NCBI GenBank assembly: GCA_016287385.1
Contig: JAEEWM010000004.1
Coordinates: forward strand, 1 to 64,000
Direction: 5' to 3'
Length of the DNA: 64,000 nt
Source: Clostridiaceae bacterium
Lineage (GTDB): Bacteria; Bacillota; Clostridia; Oscillospirales; Acutalibacteraceae
Shown: positions 1 through 6,553 of the stretch, piece after piece
Layout of the letters: the number at the start of each line of letters is the position of its first letter
How positions within the stretch are numbered: the stretch's first letter is position 1
Made by a program: the position numbers and the translations under genes
The notes under the pieces: generated by a model
What the model was told of the DNA's origin: nothing
Database searches by the model: none
What the model saw: only the letters and a program-made list of their open reading frames with translations

Positions 1-70
1 CGGGATCAAAAACAGGATCGTTGTTTTCGTCAATCAATGCGTCGTAGTGCGACGAAACGTTATTGATCAT
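1..70 (-). CDS. N-terminus of a probable class I SAM-dependent methyltransferase (partial)
   Basis: Reading the minus strand from an ATG at 68-70 gives an open frame of 23 codons running off the window, beginning MINNVSSHYDALIDENNDPV. This opening resembles, from memory, the N-terminus of class I SAM-dependent methyltransferases of gut Clostridia that start with a Tyr-Asp-Leu-Ile-Asp segment and an Asn-Asp-Pro motif. No SAM-binding motif is visible because only the first residues are present. Its start overlaps the last 11 bases of the upstream four-helix-bundle gene, so the two are probably cotranscribed. The frame and coupling are seen; the family is an inference. Confidence 0.45.
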   Translation of the reverse strand, partial: MINNVSSHYDALIDENNDPVFDP

Positions 71-422
71 TTTTTGTGATTCCTTTCGCAGTAGAACACG
101 AGGCGATCAGAAGTCTGCGAATATTGCCGCATAATCTCTCAGTGTTTTTGTACTGTACTTCATCGATTCTTCCGGTTTCAAACATCAACTTCAGCCAATA
201 GCTTGTTTCGTTTGATTCTTTAAGGGCAATTTCGAGTTTAGAAATAAAATCCGCTTTACTGTGTGCATATTGTGCTTCGTGAATATTAGCGCCGACGGAT
301 GTTCCCGCGCGGGCGAATTGATCTGTTATATATGAACTTTTCGGCGTTTTAATGCTGTCCGCAAGGTTTACGACAGCGACGGCGAATTCAAAAGAAAGTT
401 CGAGCAGTTTATTATCGGACAT
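60..422 (-). CDS. Four-helix-bundle protein (23S rRNA IVS-protein / Avd-like family)
   Basis: A 120-residue, largely helical protein. The segment RAGTSVGANIHEAQYAHSKA followed by DFISKLEIALKESNETSYWL is the hallmark of the four-helix-bundle family (PF05635/TIGR02436), found inside some 23S rRNA intervening sequences, as free-standing genes, and as Avd accessory proteins of diversity-generating retroelements. Members are basic, pentameric, nucleic-acid-binding bundles; what free-standing ones do is unknown. It has its own promoter (TTGACT-N17-TATAAT, 454-482) and an AGAGGT ribosome site 7 bases before the ATG. It lies directly downstream of a hairpin array and tRNA-Lys on the same strand. A broken paralogue sits in the same setting at 24254-24429. 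Confidence 0.85.
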   Translation of the reverse strand: MSDNKLLELSFEFAVAVVNLADSIKTPKSSYITDQFARAGTSVGANIHEAQYAHSKADFISKLEIALKESNETSYWLKLMFETGRIDEVQYKNTERLCGNIRRLLIASCSTAKGITKNDQ

Positions 423-453
423 AATACATACCTCTTACTGTTTAACTGATAAA

Positions 454-482
454 ATTATACCTGATAATATGGAAAAAGTCAA
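454..482 (-). promoter_or_regulatory. Promoter of the four-helix-bundle gene
   Basis: On the minus strand TTGACT (477-482) and TATAAT (454-459) are separated by 17 bases. The -35 box touches the first linker of the hairpin array, so the array ends exactly where the promoter begins. Transcription would start near 447, upstream of the ATG at 422. Confidence 0.7.
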
Positions 483-658
483 TGATATACGGCTTCGCCG
501 CATGATATACCGCGCTTGCGCACGGCATGATATATTGCTCCTTCATCGCAATATGATATAATATCCGTTCCTTCATACGCCGCAGGCGTATATCATCGCA
601 CGAAGTGTGATATCATACCGAAGGTATATCATCCGTTCCGATAAGGAACGGATATCAT
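483..658. repeat. Array of short hairpins with TGATAT/ATATCA linkers (array 1)
   Basis: About eight short inverted repeats with unrelated stems are separated by a near-constant linker. Stems include GGCTTCGCC, CGCGCTTGCG, ACGCCgcaGGCGT, ACCgaaGGT and CCGTTCCgataaGGAACGG; most loops are short, often TTCG-like. In the left half the linker reads ATGATATA, in the right half TATATCAT, so orientation flips near 560. No reading frame of note. It fills the gap between the tRNA-Lys terminator and the promoter of the four-helix-bundle gene, and resembles array 2 at 24093-24221 in design but not in stem sequence. Confidence 0.85.
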
Positions 659-659
659 T

Positions 660-697
660 GAAAGAGTCCTCTTTTTTAGACAAAAGAGGACTCTTTC
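660..697 (-). terminator. Terminator of tRNA-Lys, 16-bp perfect stem
   Basis: GAAAGAGTCCTCTTTT (660-675) pairs with AAAAGAGGACTCTTTC (682-697) around a 6-base loop, directly after the tRNA CCA. Its core TCCTCTTTTGT is shared with the terminator behind tRNA-Leu(UAA) at 24051-24088, which also precedes a hairpin array. Confidence 0.8.
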
Positions 698-698
698 A

Positions 699-774
699 TG
701 GTGACCCATCGGGGATTTGAACCCCGGACACCTTGATTAAAAGTCAAGTGCTCTGCCAACTGAGCTAATGGATC
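699..774 (-). tRNA. tRNA-Lys(UUU)
   Basis: 76 bases on the minus strand. Acceptor GATCCAT pairs with ATGGGTC (one U-G pair), the D arm is AGCTCAGTTGGCAGAGCA, the anticodon loop reads CTTTTAA giving anticodon UUU, the T arm is CCGGGGTTCGAATCCCCG-like, and CCA is encoded. All arms are intact. Confidence 0.97.
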
Positions 775-791
775 AAATATGCAACAGTGTT

Positions 792-820
792 ATTATATCA
801 ATATGTTCACTTAATGTCAA
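792..820 (-). promoter_or_regulatory. Promoter of tRNA-Lys
   Basis: Consensus boxes on the minus strand, TTGACA (815-820) and TATAAT (792-797), with a 17-base spacer, placed 18 bases before the tRNA 5' end. Confidence 0.85.
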
Positions 821-841
821 GTGAAAAATTCATTCGTCTTT

Positions 842-877
842 GTAATTCCCGCCCCGTGATAAAGGAGCGGGAATTAC
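842..877 (-). terminator. Hairpin after the diguanylate cyclase gene
   Basis: An 11-bp inverted repeat (GTAATTCCCGC at 842-852, GCGGGAATTAC at 867-877) lies just past the stop of the GGDEF gene. There is no clear T-run after it on the minus strand, so it may be a weak terminator or a 3' protective structure. Confidence 0.45.
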
Positions 878-889
878 GGTGTGGAAATA

Positions 890-2272
890 TTACTTATCCT
901 CGTAGAACTTAATGCCGTTTTTGGTAGTTGATTTGATATCGTAGAGCGCCGCGTCGGCGTTTTTATAGAGCGTCTTGAACGAATATTTTGCCGAGCCGAA
1001 AGCCGCGCCGATGCTGAGAGTGAAGGGCGGGAGGTCGTCTGACGTCTCCGAAATCTTGCGCATTATAAAGGCAAGTTTGTTTTCAAGCTGTTCTTTATTT
1101 TCTGTGTTTAAGCCGTTGAGTATAACGGCGAACTCATCGCCGCCTATTCGGCAGATCGTATCGTCCGCCCTGAAAGAGGTGTGCAGCAGGTTTGCGACTT
1201 TTTTAAGCACATTGTCGCCGATAAGGTGACCGAACGAATCGTTGATTTCTTTGAAAGCGTCAATATCTACTATGAGAAAAGCAAGATTCTCGGTTGAATC
1301 AACGTCATTGTATAACGCGTCAAATACGCCGCGGTTATGTATACCGGTCAGGGAATCATGGGACGCCTCATAAGAGAGCTTTTCCTGATGAATCTTTATC
1401 TTTCCGAGAACTTCATTGTACATACGCGCAAAGGTGCGCATTTCCGTGGCGCCTTTCTCCGGCAGGGACATTTGATTAACTATAAGCTTGGAATTCTTCC
1501 GGAGCGGACGTATGATGAAAATTGAAGTGAAAGTAACGTTTATAGTGAGTATACTCAAAAGAACAATTATAAGTATCAACTGTATGTTTTGATAGCGCGC
1601 GAATATTCTGGAGTTTTGCTGCTCGCGGTCTTGCGTACCGGAAAGTATGTAATCGGTATAAACCGAAATGTTGTGATAAATATCAAGCTTATAGGCATTG
1701 TATTCATCGTCATTTAATATACTGCGCGCTTTTTTGTATTTTTCTTCCCGTGAAAGCGCCTTATCTTCATCTTTGAGTATTGTGTGCTTGATTTCTACGG
1801 GGTATTCGCTATCCGGCACGCCGTCCGCCTCTAAAACCAGGCGCATTGCGTAAAACTCAATATCCATAAGCTTTACAGAGCGCGCCACAGCCATTTCAAG
1901 GCGCGAGTCGTTGCCGTTGGCAGAATCGTAACGTTTTATAGTTTCAAGCGCCTTATCGCGGTTTTTATCCTGATTCGCTTCCTTAAAATAATTCTGCAAA
2001 TCGGCGATGTTGCCGTGTTCCGCAAAACTGCGGGCAAAATTAGTGAGGTCGTCCGACGCCTGATGAACATCCTCAGCCGCTTCACGGCAGGCGATATACT
2101 CATTTGTAGCGTCAATAAACTCAATGTAAGTTTCGTGCGCTTTGAATATTACCGCTGAAAGGGAAAGCACAATTATAACTGTCAGAATTATTATAAAAAA
2201 GTTAAATATTTCAAGCCGAAACCCGGAATTCTGATCCTTTTTTGCGATGTTTGCATCGGTGATGCCTGCCAT
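890..2272 (-). CDS. Membrane diguanylate cyclase (GGDEF)
   Basis: 460 residues. A transmembrane helix at about 25-47, an extracytoplasmic helical sensor region of about 180 residues, a second transmembrane helix near 230-252, a HAMP-like linker, then a C-terminal GGDEF domain from about residue 295 (SHDSLTGIHNRGVF). The active-site loop CRIGGDEFAV is intact and RADD five residues before it is an RxxD inhibitory I-site. It should make c-di-GMP from GTP with product feedback. It is divergent from the c-di-GMP riboswitch operon and so is its natural local source of signal. A possible promoter (TTGACT 2325-2330, TAAGAT 2302-2307) precedes it. The ligand sensed is unknown. Confidence 0.93.
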   Translation of the reverse strand: MAGITDANIAKKDQNSGFRLEIFNFFIIILTVIIVLSLSAVIFKAHETYIEFIDATNEYIACREAAEDVHQASDDLTNFARSFAEHGNIADLQNYFKEANQDKNRDKALETIKRYDSANGNDSRLEMAVARSVKLMDIEFYAMRLVLEADGVPDSEYPVEIKHTILKDEDKALSREEKYKKARSILNDDEYNAYKLDIYHNISVYTDYILSGTQDREQQNSRIFARYQNIQLILIIVLLSILTINVTFTSIFIIRPLRKNSKLIVNQMSLPEKGATEMRTFARMYNEVLGKIKIHQEKLSYEASHDSLTGIHNRGVFDALYNDVDSTENLAFLIVDIDAFKEINDSFGHLIGDNVLKKVANLLHTSFRADDTICRIGGDEFAVILNGLNTENKEQLENKLAFIMRKISETSDDLPPFTLSIGAAFGSAKYSFKTLYKNADAALYDIKSTTKNGIKFYEDK

Positions 2273-2393
2273 ATTATCCCACCTTAAATGTAACTGTATT
2301 TATCTTAATTAAAGTATTCATAAAAGTCAAGCATTAAAGTTTGGTAGTGTCGGCGGAACGAATAATAATTGGAAGAATTTTTGAAAAAAGTGT

Positions 2394-2421
2394 TGACAAA
2401 ATGAAAAATATGTGTTATATT
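2394..2421 (+). promoter_or_regulatory. Promoter of the c-di-GMP riboswitch operon
   Basis: TTGACA (2394-2399) and TATATT (2416-2421), spacer 16, with a TG one base before the -10 box (extended -10). The start would be near 2428, just before the aptamer. Confidence 0.75.
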
Positions 2422-2431
2422 ACCAGTGTAA

Positions 2432-2510
2432 AAAGTTTGATATGTTTGGCAAACCCGTCGAAAGACGGCGGCGCAAAACTATAGGGCCCGGTGAGGGCAG
2501 CCAGTTGCAA
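2432..2510 (+). promoter_or_regulatory. Cyclic-di-GMP-I (GEMM-I) riboswitch
   Basis: The segment contains the GEMM-I landmarks in order: GGCAAACC, a GNRA-type hairpin (CCGTCGAAAGACGG), GCGCAAA in the GACGCAAAG position, a GGGCCC-containing stem, and GGGCAGCCAGTTGC in place of the conserved (T/G)AGC-CxGGxTxxC strand. This aptamer class binds c-di-GMP. It is followed without gap by an intrinsic terminator and a fresh ribosome site, so control is most likely by termination. Whether ligand turns the genes on or off cannot be decided by eye. The first gene downstream is a degenerate EAL protein and the neighbours on both sides are c-di-GMP enzymes, which agrees with the call. Confidence 0.88.
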
Positions 2511-2538
2511 CGAATCGCTTGATCGTTGCTTTTTTTAT
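2507..2538 (+). terminator. Expression-platform terminator of the riboswitch
   Basis: GCAACGA (2507-2513) pairs with TCGTTGC (2523-2529), followed by eight T. The 5' arm of the stem overlaps the 3' edge of the aptamer, the usual layout of a transcription-terminating riboswitch. Confidence 0.8.
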
Positions 2539-2558
2539 TGTCAGGGGAGGCGAGAACG

Positions 2559-3485
2559 ATGTCTGAAACAGAAAATAAAGTTCCCTCCGCCGAAGAGACA
2601 GCGAACGTTACAAACGAAAGTTTTGAGAATACCGAAGATCAGGTAAACGAATCCGCCCCGGTTGTGTCCGGTGACTCCGCTCCCGGCGAAAGCGACGCCC
2701 GCTTCGTTAAGATGACGATTGATTCCGGTATTGCTCCCATAGAGATTCGCTATTCACAAATAAATTCATGCTATCGCAAGCTTCCTGTGGCTTATCGTTC
2801 TTTTACATATATAAATAGTGTGGTCGAAGGTATTATTTCTCCGGAAAAATACGCTTACGCCGCCGATGAAACCGAAACAGGCGTCCGCTTGGCAAAGTAC
2901 AACATCAAAGCGGCGATGAAAGCGATAGAGAAGTTCATAATAGCCGGCAGGAATATTGAGTTTGTATCTGTCCGCGTTCCGGCGCGTTTGGTTCTTGAAA
3001 CCGATTTTTACGGTGCGATTAAATCAATTATCGATGAATACGGATTTCAGTTTCCCGATAAGTTATGCCTTGAATTCCCGAGAACGCTTCTTTTCGAGGA
3101 TGAGGAAAAGGCGAGAATGGCGATACTGAGTATGAAGCTTCTTAAGGTCAAAACAATGATGACCGGCTGCGGCGCGAAAGATTCCCCGGTGACACCGCTT
3201 ATAAATCTTCCGGTTGATTATCTGTTGCTTTCCGATTTTGTCACAACGCTTTCGGACAGCCGCGATAAGGGAACTACCGTATCGGCGTTTATAGCTTTTC
3301 TTCGGGGGCTGCAGTGCAACGTGATAGGTGACGGTGTTTATAATGATGAGCAGATAACCGCGCTCTCACGCGCCGACTGCTTCGGTTACATACCGTCCTC
3401 CGGATACAAGGGCAGTGTTGAACACGGCAGACTGAGGATGCCGCTTGATGAAGCGATAGCCCAACGCGAAGAGGAGGAGTTCTGA
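2559..3485 (+). CDS. Degenerate EAL-domain protein, first gene of riboswitch operon
   Basis: 308 residues from the ATG at 2559, which has GGGGAGG 9 bases before it; the longer open frame from 2526 starts inside the terminator. An acidic disordered N-terminus of about 55 residues is followed by an EAL-like fold: VSVRVPARLVLETDFY matches the NxS/A-x-L strand, LCLEFPRTLL stands where LEITES should be, LPVDYLLL where LPxDxLKID should be, and NVIGDGVYNDEQ where AEGVET should be. The EAL signature, the DDFGTG loop and the metal-binding Glu/Asp are missing, so it should not hydrolyse c-di-GMP. It may bind the nucleotide or act as a scaffold. Its stop overlaps the next start (TGATG). Confidence 0.75.
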   Translation: MSETENKVPSAEETANVTNESFENTEDQVNESAPVVSGDSAPGESDARFVKMTIDSGIAPIEIRYSQINSCYRKLPVAYRSFTYINSVVEGIISPEKYAYAADETETGVRLAKYNIKAAMKAIEKFIIAGRNIEFVSVRVPARLVLETDFYGAIKSIIDEYGFQFPDKLCLEFPRTLLFEDEEKARMAILSMKLLKVKTMMTGCGAKDSPVTPLINLPVDYLLLSDFVTTLSDSRDKGTTVSAFIAFLRGLQCNVIGDGVYNDEQITALSRADCFGYIPSSGYKGSVEHGRLRMPLDEAIAQREEEEF

Positions 3486-4219
3486 TGGCCAAGGAAAACA
3501 GAGTTGGCGTCAGTATCCGCCGAACAGCCGATGAGGTTAAGAATTACCGCAAATGGATGCGGCTTATACCGATAGCGATCGGCATAGCGATACTGCTTCT
3601 TATAACCGGATACGTAATTTCGGTTCTTTATATGAGATACGGCGCTTTTACGGTGAGCGTAAACAAGTTTGACCATAATGATTATGCGCTTACACTTTCC
3701 AGCACAGGCGATTTCGATTCTAAAACCTCTCGCCTTAATGCGGAGATTTCCGAATCTGTCACGAATATCGACGGTGAGCGGGATCTTCCCGACGGTCTTG
3801 ATAATATTGACGGAGAGCATAACGGTGAAAATTACGTTGCATATACCTTTTATTGCGGCAATATGGGCAAAAAAGTGTTAAATTACGAATATGAGTTATA
3901 CATTGCCAATATGACATATGAGATCGAAAAGGCAGTGCGCGTTACGCTTTACGTAGACGGCAAACCTACAACCTATGCCTATCCGCGTACCGACGGCGTC
4001 GACGGTCCCGAGCCGGGCACGGTGCCTTTTAAGTCCGGAAGTGTAATTACAAACGCTCAGATAGCGAATTTCAAGCCGGGCGACAAAACTAAGTTTACGG
4101 TCGTCATTTGGCTTGAAGGTCCCGATCCGGACTGTGTTGATAAGATCCTCGGCGGCAAATTCAAAATTGATATGACAATAGACGTTTTAACTGCCGGCGA
4201 TTATGAAGACAGGGCGTAG
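3485..4219 (+). CDS. Single-pass membrane protein with TasA/camelysin-like outer domain
   Basis: 244 residues. A basic cytoplasmic start of about 30 residues, one transmembrane helix (about 29-52, LIPIAIGIAILLLITGYVIS), then a beta-rich outer domain. The segment KPGDKTKFTVVIWLEGPDPD followed by a conserved Cys and GGKFKIDM resembles the closing strands of SipW-dependent surface proteins of Clostridia (TasA/camelysin type). It has no cleavable signal, so it probably stays anchored and could nucleate or tether the secreted protein encoded next. Translationally coupled to the degenerate EAL gene. The family link is an inference from motif similarity. Confidence 0.6.
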   Translation: MAKENRVGVSIRRTADEVKNYRKWMRLIPIAIGIAILLLITGYVISVLYMRYGAFTVSVNKFDHNDYALTLSSTGDFDSKTSRLNAEISESVTNIDGERDLPDGLDNIDGEHNGENYVAYTFYCGNMGKKVLNYEYELYIANMTYEIEKAVRVTLYVDGKPTTYAYPRTDGVDGPEPGTVPFKSGSVITNAQIANFKPGDKTKFTVVIWLEGPDPDCVDKILGGKFKIDMTIDVLTAGDYEDRA

Positions 4220-4301
4220 CCCGAAAAATTCAGTATTGATTTTTGCCGATGGCGGTCGGCAAGTCAAGATATAAACTTTTTTCAAAAGGAGAAAAACGAA
4301 A

Positions 4302-5099
4302 ATGAAAATGAAGAAACTCATACCTGCTCTTTGCATGCTGCTTGTTTCTGCCATTCTTCTTGGTACATCGACCTACGCATGGTTTTCGATGAACAAGACT
4401 GTTACCGCAGAGAGTATGTCCATCACCGCGACTTCTGCTAATCCGTATCTTCTGATTAGCGAGACAGAAACCGGTACATTTGATACCGACGCTGACGCTA
4501 TGGTCGTTACCCCGGCTGCTGCTACAGCTCTTAAGCTTGTAACTCCGCTGAACGTTGCGAGCAATATTGCTCACTATGCTACTCTGGCAAACAAGAACAA
4601 TGATCCTGATCCGGTTACAACCACACCTACCAAGTTCACCAATGCTGCAAGCGTTCTTTGGGGCACCACAACCAGTTCTAATCCTGCACAAGTTCAGGAT
4701 GCTAACGTTCCCGATCTCGTAGGCGGAACCGGCTTTGATAACGGCACCCTTGCTAATTACGCACAGGTAAGCGAGCTTTGGTTCAAGGTTGCCGCTCCCG
4801 ATCAGACAGGTACAAACTTACATCTCAGTGACGTTACATTTACCGATGCCGGCAGCAACGATATTGCTGACGCTGCAAGAGTTCTTATCGTTTCTGAAAC
4901 TGGTAAGTATGTTCTTTATGATTGCGGTACGGATACTATGACCGGCGACACAACAAGCTTGATCGCTACCGTTAACACAACACCTCAGAAGCTTACTGTT
5001 TACTTCTATTTCGACGGTACAGACGCTGAGTCTTTCACAGACAATGCTCAGAACATTGATGACGCTGTAACTGCAACATTTGAGTTCCAGATCGACTAA
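4302..5099 (+). CDS. Secreted surface protein with SipW-type signal peptide (TasA/camelysin-like)
   Basis: 265 residues. The N-terminus MKMKKLIPALCMLLVSAILL then GTSTYAWFSMNKTVTA is the alternate signal typical of proteins matured by SipW/ER-type peptidases. The mature part is Thr/Ala/Asp-rich, beta-type, almost lysine-poor, with no catalytic motif, and ends with a strand KLTVYFYFDGTDAES. The codon and residue bias (many GCT/ACA codons) suggests high expression. A good SD (AAGGAG, 4287-4292) precedes it and two hairpins follow. It is the likely structural subunit of a fibre or matrix layer; the two signal peptidases downstream are its probable processors. Confidence 0.75.
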   Translation: MKMKKLIPALCMLLVSAILLGTSTYAWFSMNKTVTAESMSITATSANPYLLISETETGTFDTDADAMVVTPAAATALKLVTPLNVASNIAHYATLANKNNDPDPVTTTPTKFTNAASVLWGTTTSSNPAQVQDANVPDLVGGTGFDNGTLANYAQVSELWFKVAAPDQTGTNLHLSDVTFTDAGSNDIADAARVLIVSETGKYVLYDCGTDTMTGDTTSLIATVNTTPQKLTVYFYFDGTDAESFTDNAQNIDDAVTATFEFQID

Positions 5100-5113
5100 T
5101 TTAATTTAATTTT

Positions 5114-5207
5114 CCGGCGCGGGCTTTTTGCCCGCCCGGAACTCTGCACTAATATTTGGCGCTAAATATTACTGTTACGACCGGTGGACGCGACCGGTCG
5201 TTTTTAT
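5114..5207 (+). terminator. Two hairpins ending the first riboswitch transcript
   Basis: A GC-rich hairpin (CCGGCGCGGGC/GCCCGCCCGG, 5114-5139) without T-run, then CGACCGGT (5178-5185) pairing with ACCGGTCG (5193-5200) followed by TTTTTATT. The second is a standard intrinsic terminator. The double structure could protect the 3' end of the abundant surface-protein mRNA. Confidence 0.75.
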
Positions 5208-5279
5208 TGGAGCGCATTTGGTTATGTATACTCTGTTTTATGTAAATCTGTTTTTTTATGTCTTAGAACGTTATTTTTC

Positions 5280-5308
5280 TTGACATTCCGGTAATTATGT
5301 ATTATATT
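5280..5308 (+). promoter_or_regulatory. Second promoter of the locus, before the first signal peptidase
   Basis: TTGACA (5280-5285) and TATATT (5303-5308) with a 17-base spacer. It separates transcription of the signal peptidase-AAA-EAL genes from the riboswitch unit. No aptamer is visible between it and the ATG at 5375. Confidence 0.75.
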
Positions 5309-5374
5309 TACTATATATAGGTATGACTATATGTATTTTGTGCTGTTTAGCATAACGGAATGTGAGGATTAAAT

Positions 5375-6391
5375 ATGGCTAAAGGAAGTTCATCCGCAAA
5401 AAAGGTCTTTTCGGTAATCGTCAACGTGGTAATCTGGCTGTTTGTTATATTTGCTATTATCGTGACAGTCCTTACCTTTGCCGCGACGTCGAATAAAGAT
5501 AACGTACCTGAATTAGGCGGCAGGGTGCTTTTGAAGGTTGAAAGTGATTCAATGGAGCCGACCTTTAAGAAGGGCGATCTGATTATCGGCAAGAAGCTTA
5601 CCGATGAGGAAAAGTTTAACCTCAAACCGAAAAGTGCCGATTATGAAGGCGATATTGTTACATACGAGGCCGATTTGGCAAACGATAACTCGCCTCCGTT
5701 CGAGCTTAACTCACATAGAATTGTTGATAGGGTTGACGGTGACAAGGGCTTTGCCGTTTCTTACGATACTATGGGTGACGGCAACAACGGTATCAAGATG
5801 GATTTTGATAAAAACATTAAACCCTCGAACGTCAAATATAAGTACACTGGTATCCGTATACCCTTTGTCGGCAACGTGCTTAGTTTCTTACAGACTCAGA
5901 AGGGCTTTTTGATCGCGATAGTTTTGCCGATGGTTCTGTTCTTCCTCTATGAACTTATAAGATTCGTTAAGCGTTTCACCGAGATAAAGAACGAAGGCAA
6001 AGCGGAAATGACCGCCGAAGATGAGGAACGCATTAAGCAACAGGCGGTTGCGGAGTACCTCAAGGCGCAGAGCGCCGCGGCGGAGGCGACAAAGGCACAG
6101 CCGCCGACCGACCAAACCGAGACGCCGGCGGAGGAAGCACCCGCAGAAGAAGCATCGGAGGAAGCGCCGGCAGTTGAGGAAGAATCAGAAGCTGCGCAGG
6201 AGGAACCTGCACAACCTGAGAAAGCCGAGCCCGTTGAGCAACCCGCCGAAGAACCGGAGGGCGACCCTGCGGCAAAAGCCGATACACCGGTTGAAGATAC
6301 CGAAGTTCCCGCTGAGGATGCTGCTGAGGCGTCGACGGAAGCCGCACAGGCGACCGATGAACCCGCAACGGCAGAGACTTCCGAAGAATAA
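5375..6391 (+). CDS. SipW/ER-type signal peptidase I with long acidic tail
   Basis: 338 residues. Transmembrane helix about 10-35, then KVESDSMEPTFKKGDLI with the catalytic Ser in SMEPT, and LNSHRIVDRV carrying the His that replaces the usual Lys in the ER/SipW class. GDGNN matches box E. A second membrane helix lies near 172-193. The last 120 residues are an Ala/Glu/Pro-rich acidic cytoplasmic tail, which is unusual for a signal peptidase; the shorter paralogue at 9811 lacks it. It should cleave alternate signal peptides such as that of the 4302 protein. The tail could dock another component such as the AAA ATPase; this is speculation. Confidence 0.88.
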   Translation: MAKGSSSAKKVFSVIVNVVIWLFVIFAIIVTVLTFAATSNKDNVPELGGRVLLKVESDSMEPTFKKGDLIIGKKLTDEEKFNLKPKSADYEGDIVTYEADLANDNSPPFELNSHRIVDRVDGDKGFAVSYDTMGDGNNGIKMDFDKNIKPSNVKYKYTGIRIPFVGNVLSFLQTQKGFLIAIVLPMVLFFLYELIRFVKRFTEIKNEGKAEMTAEDEERIKQQAVAEYLKAQSAAAEATKAQPPTDQTETPAEEAPAEEASEEAPAVEEESEAAQEEPAQPEKAEPVEQPAEEPEGDPAAKADTPVEDTEVPAEDAAEASTEAAQATDEPATAETSEE

Positions 6392-6404
6392 TGTTTTAAG
6401 TCAT

Positions 6405-6461
6405 AAAAACACATCCGTAACCGCGCTGGCTTTTCGCCTTGTGCGAAAGGGTGTGTTTTTA
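6405..6461 (+). terminator. Possible hairpin between signal peptidase and AAA genes
   Basis: AAAAACACA pairs with TGTGTTTTT across about 39 bases that hold a smaller CGC-TTTTCG-type hairpin. It may cause partial termination, or mark a processing site inside the operon. Confidence 0.35.
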
Positions 6462-6553
6462 GTAGGCACGGTGTTTAAGTAATGCCGCACGCGGTCCGGA
6501 TTATAACAAACCGACAACATTTTTTACAATTCATTTAGGAGTTTATATCTGTT

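Noticed and set aside
483..658. CRISPR array
   Set aside because: Linkers are only 7-8 bases and the units between are palindromes of variable length, not repeats with spacers; no cas genes.
5947..6482. Overlapping open frames around the acidic tail of the signal peptidase (Ser/Ala-rich minus, Arg-rich plus)
   Set aside because: Low-complexity GAG/GCC repeats keep alternative frames open; products are compositional artefacts.
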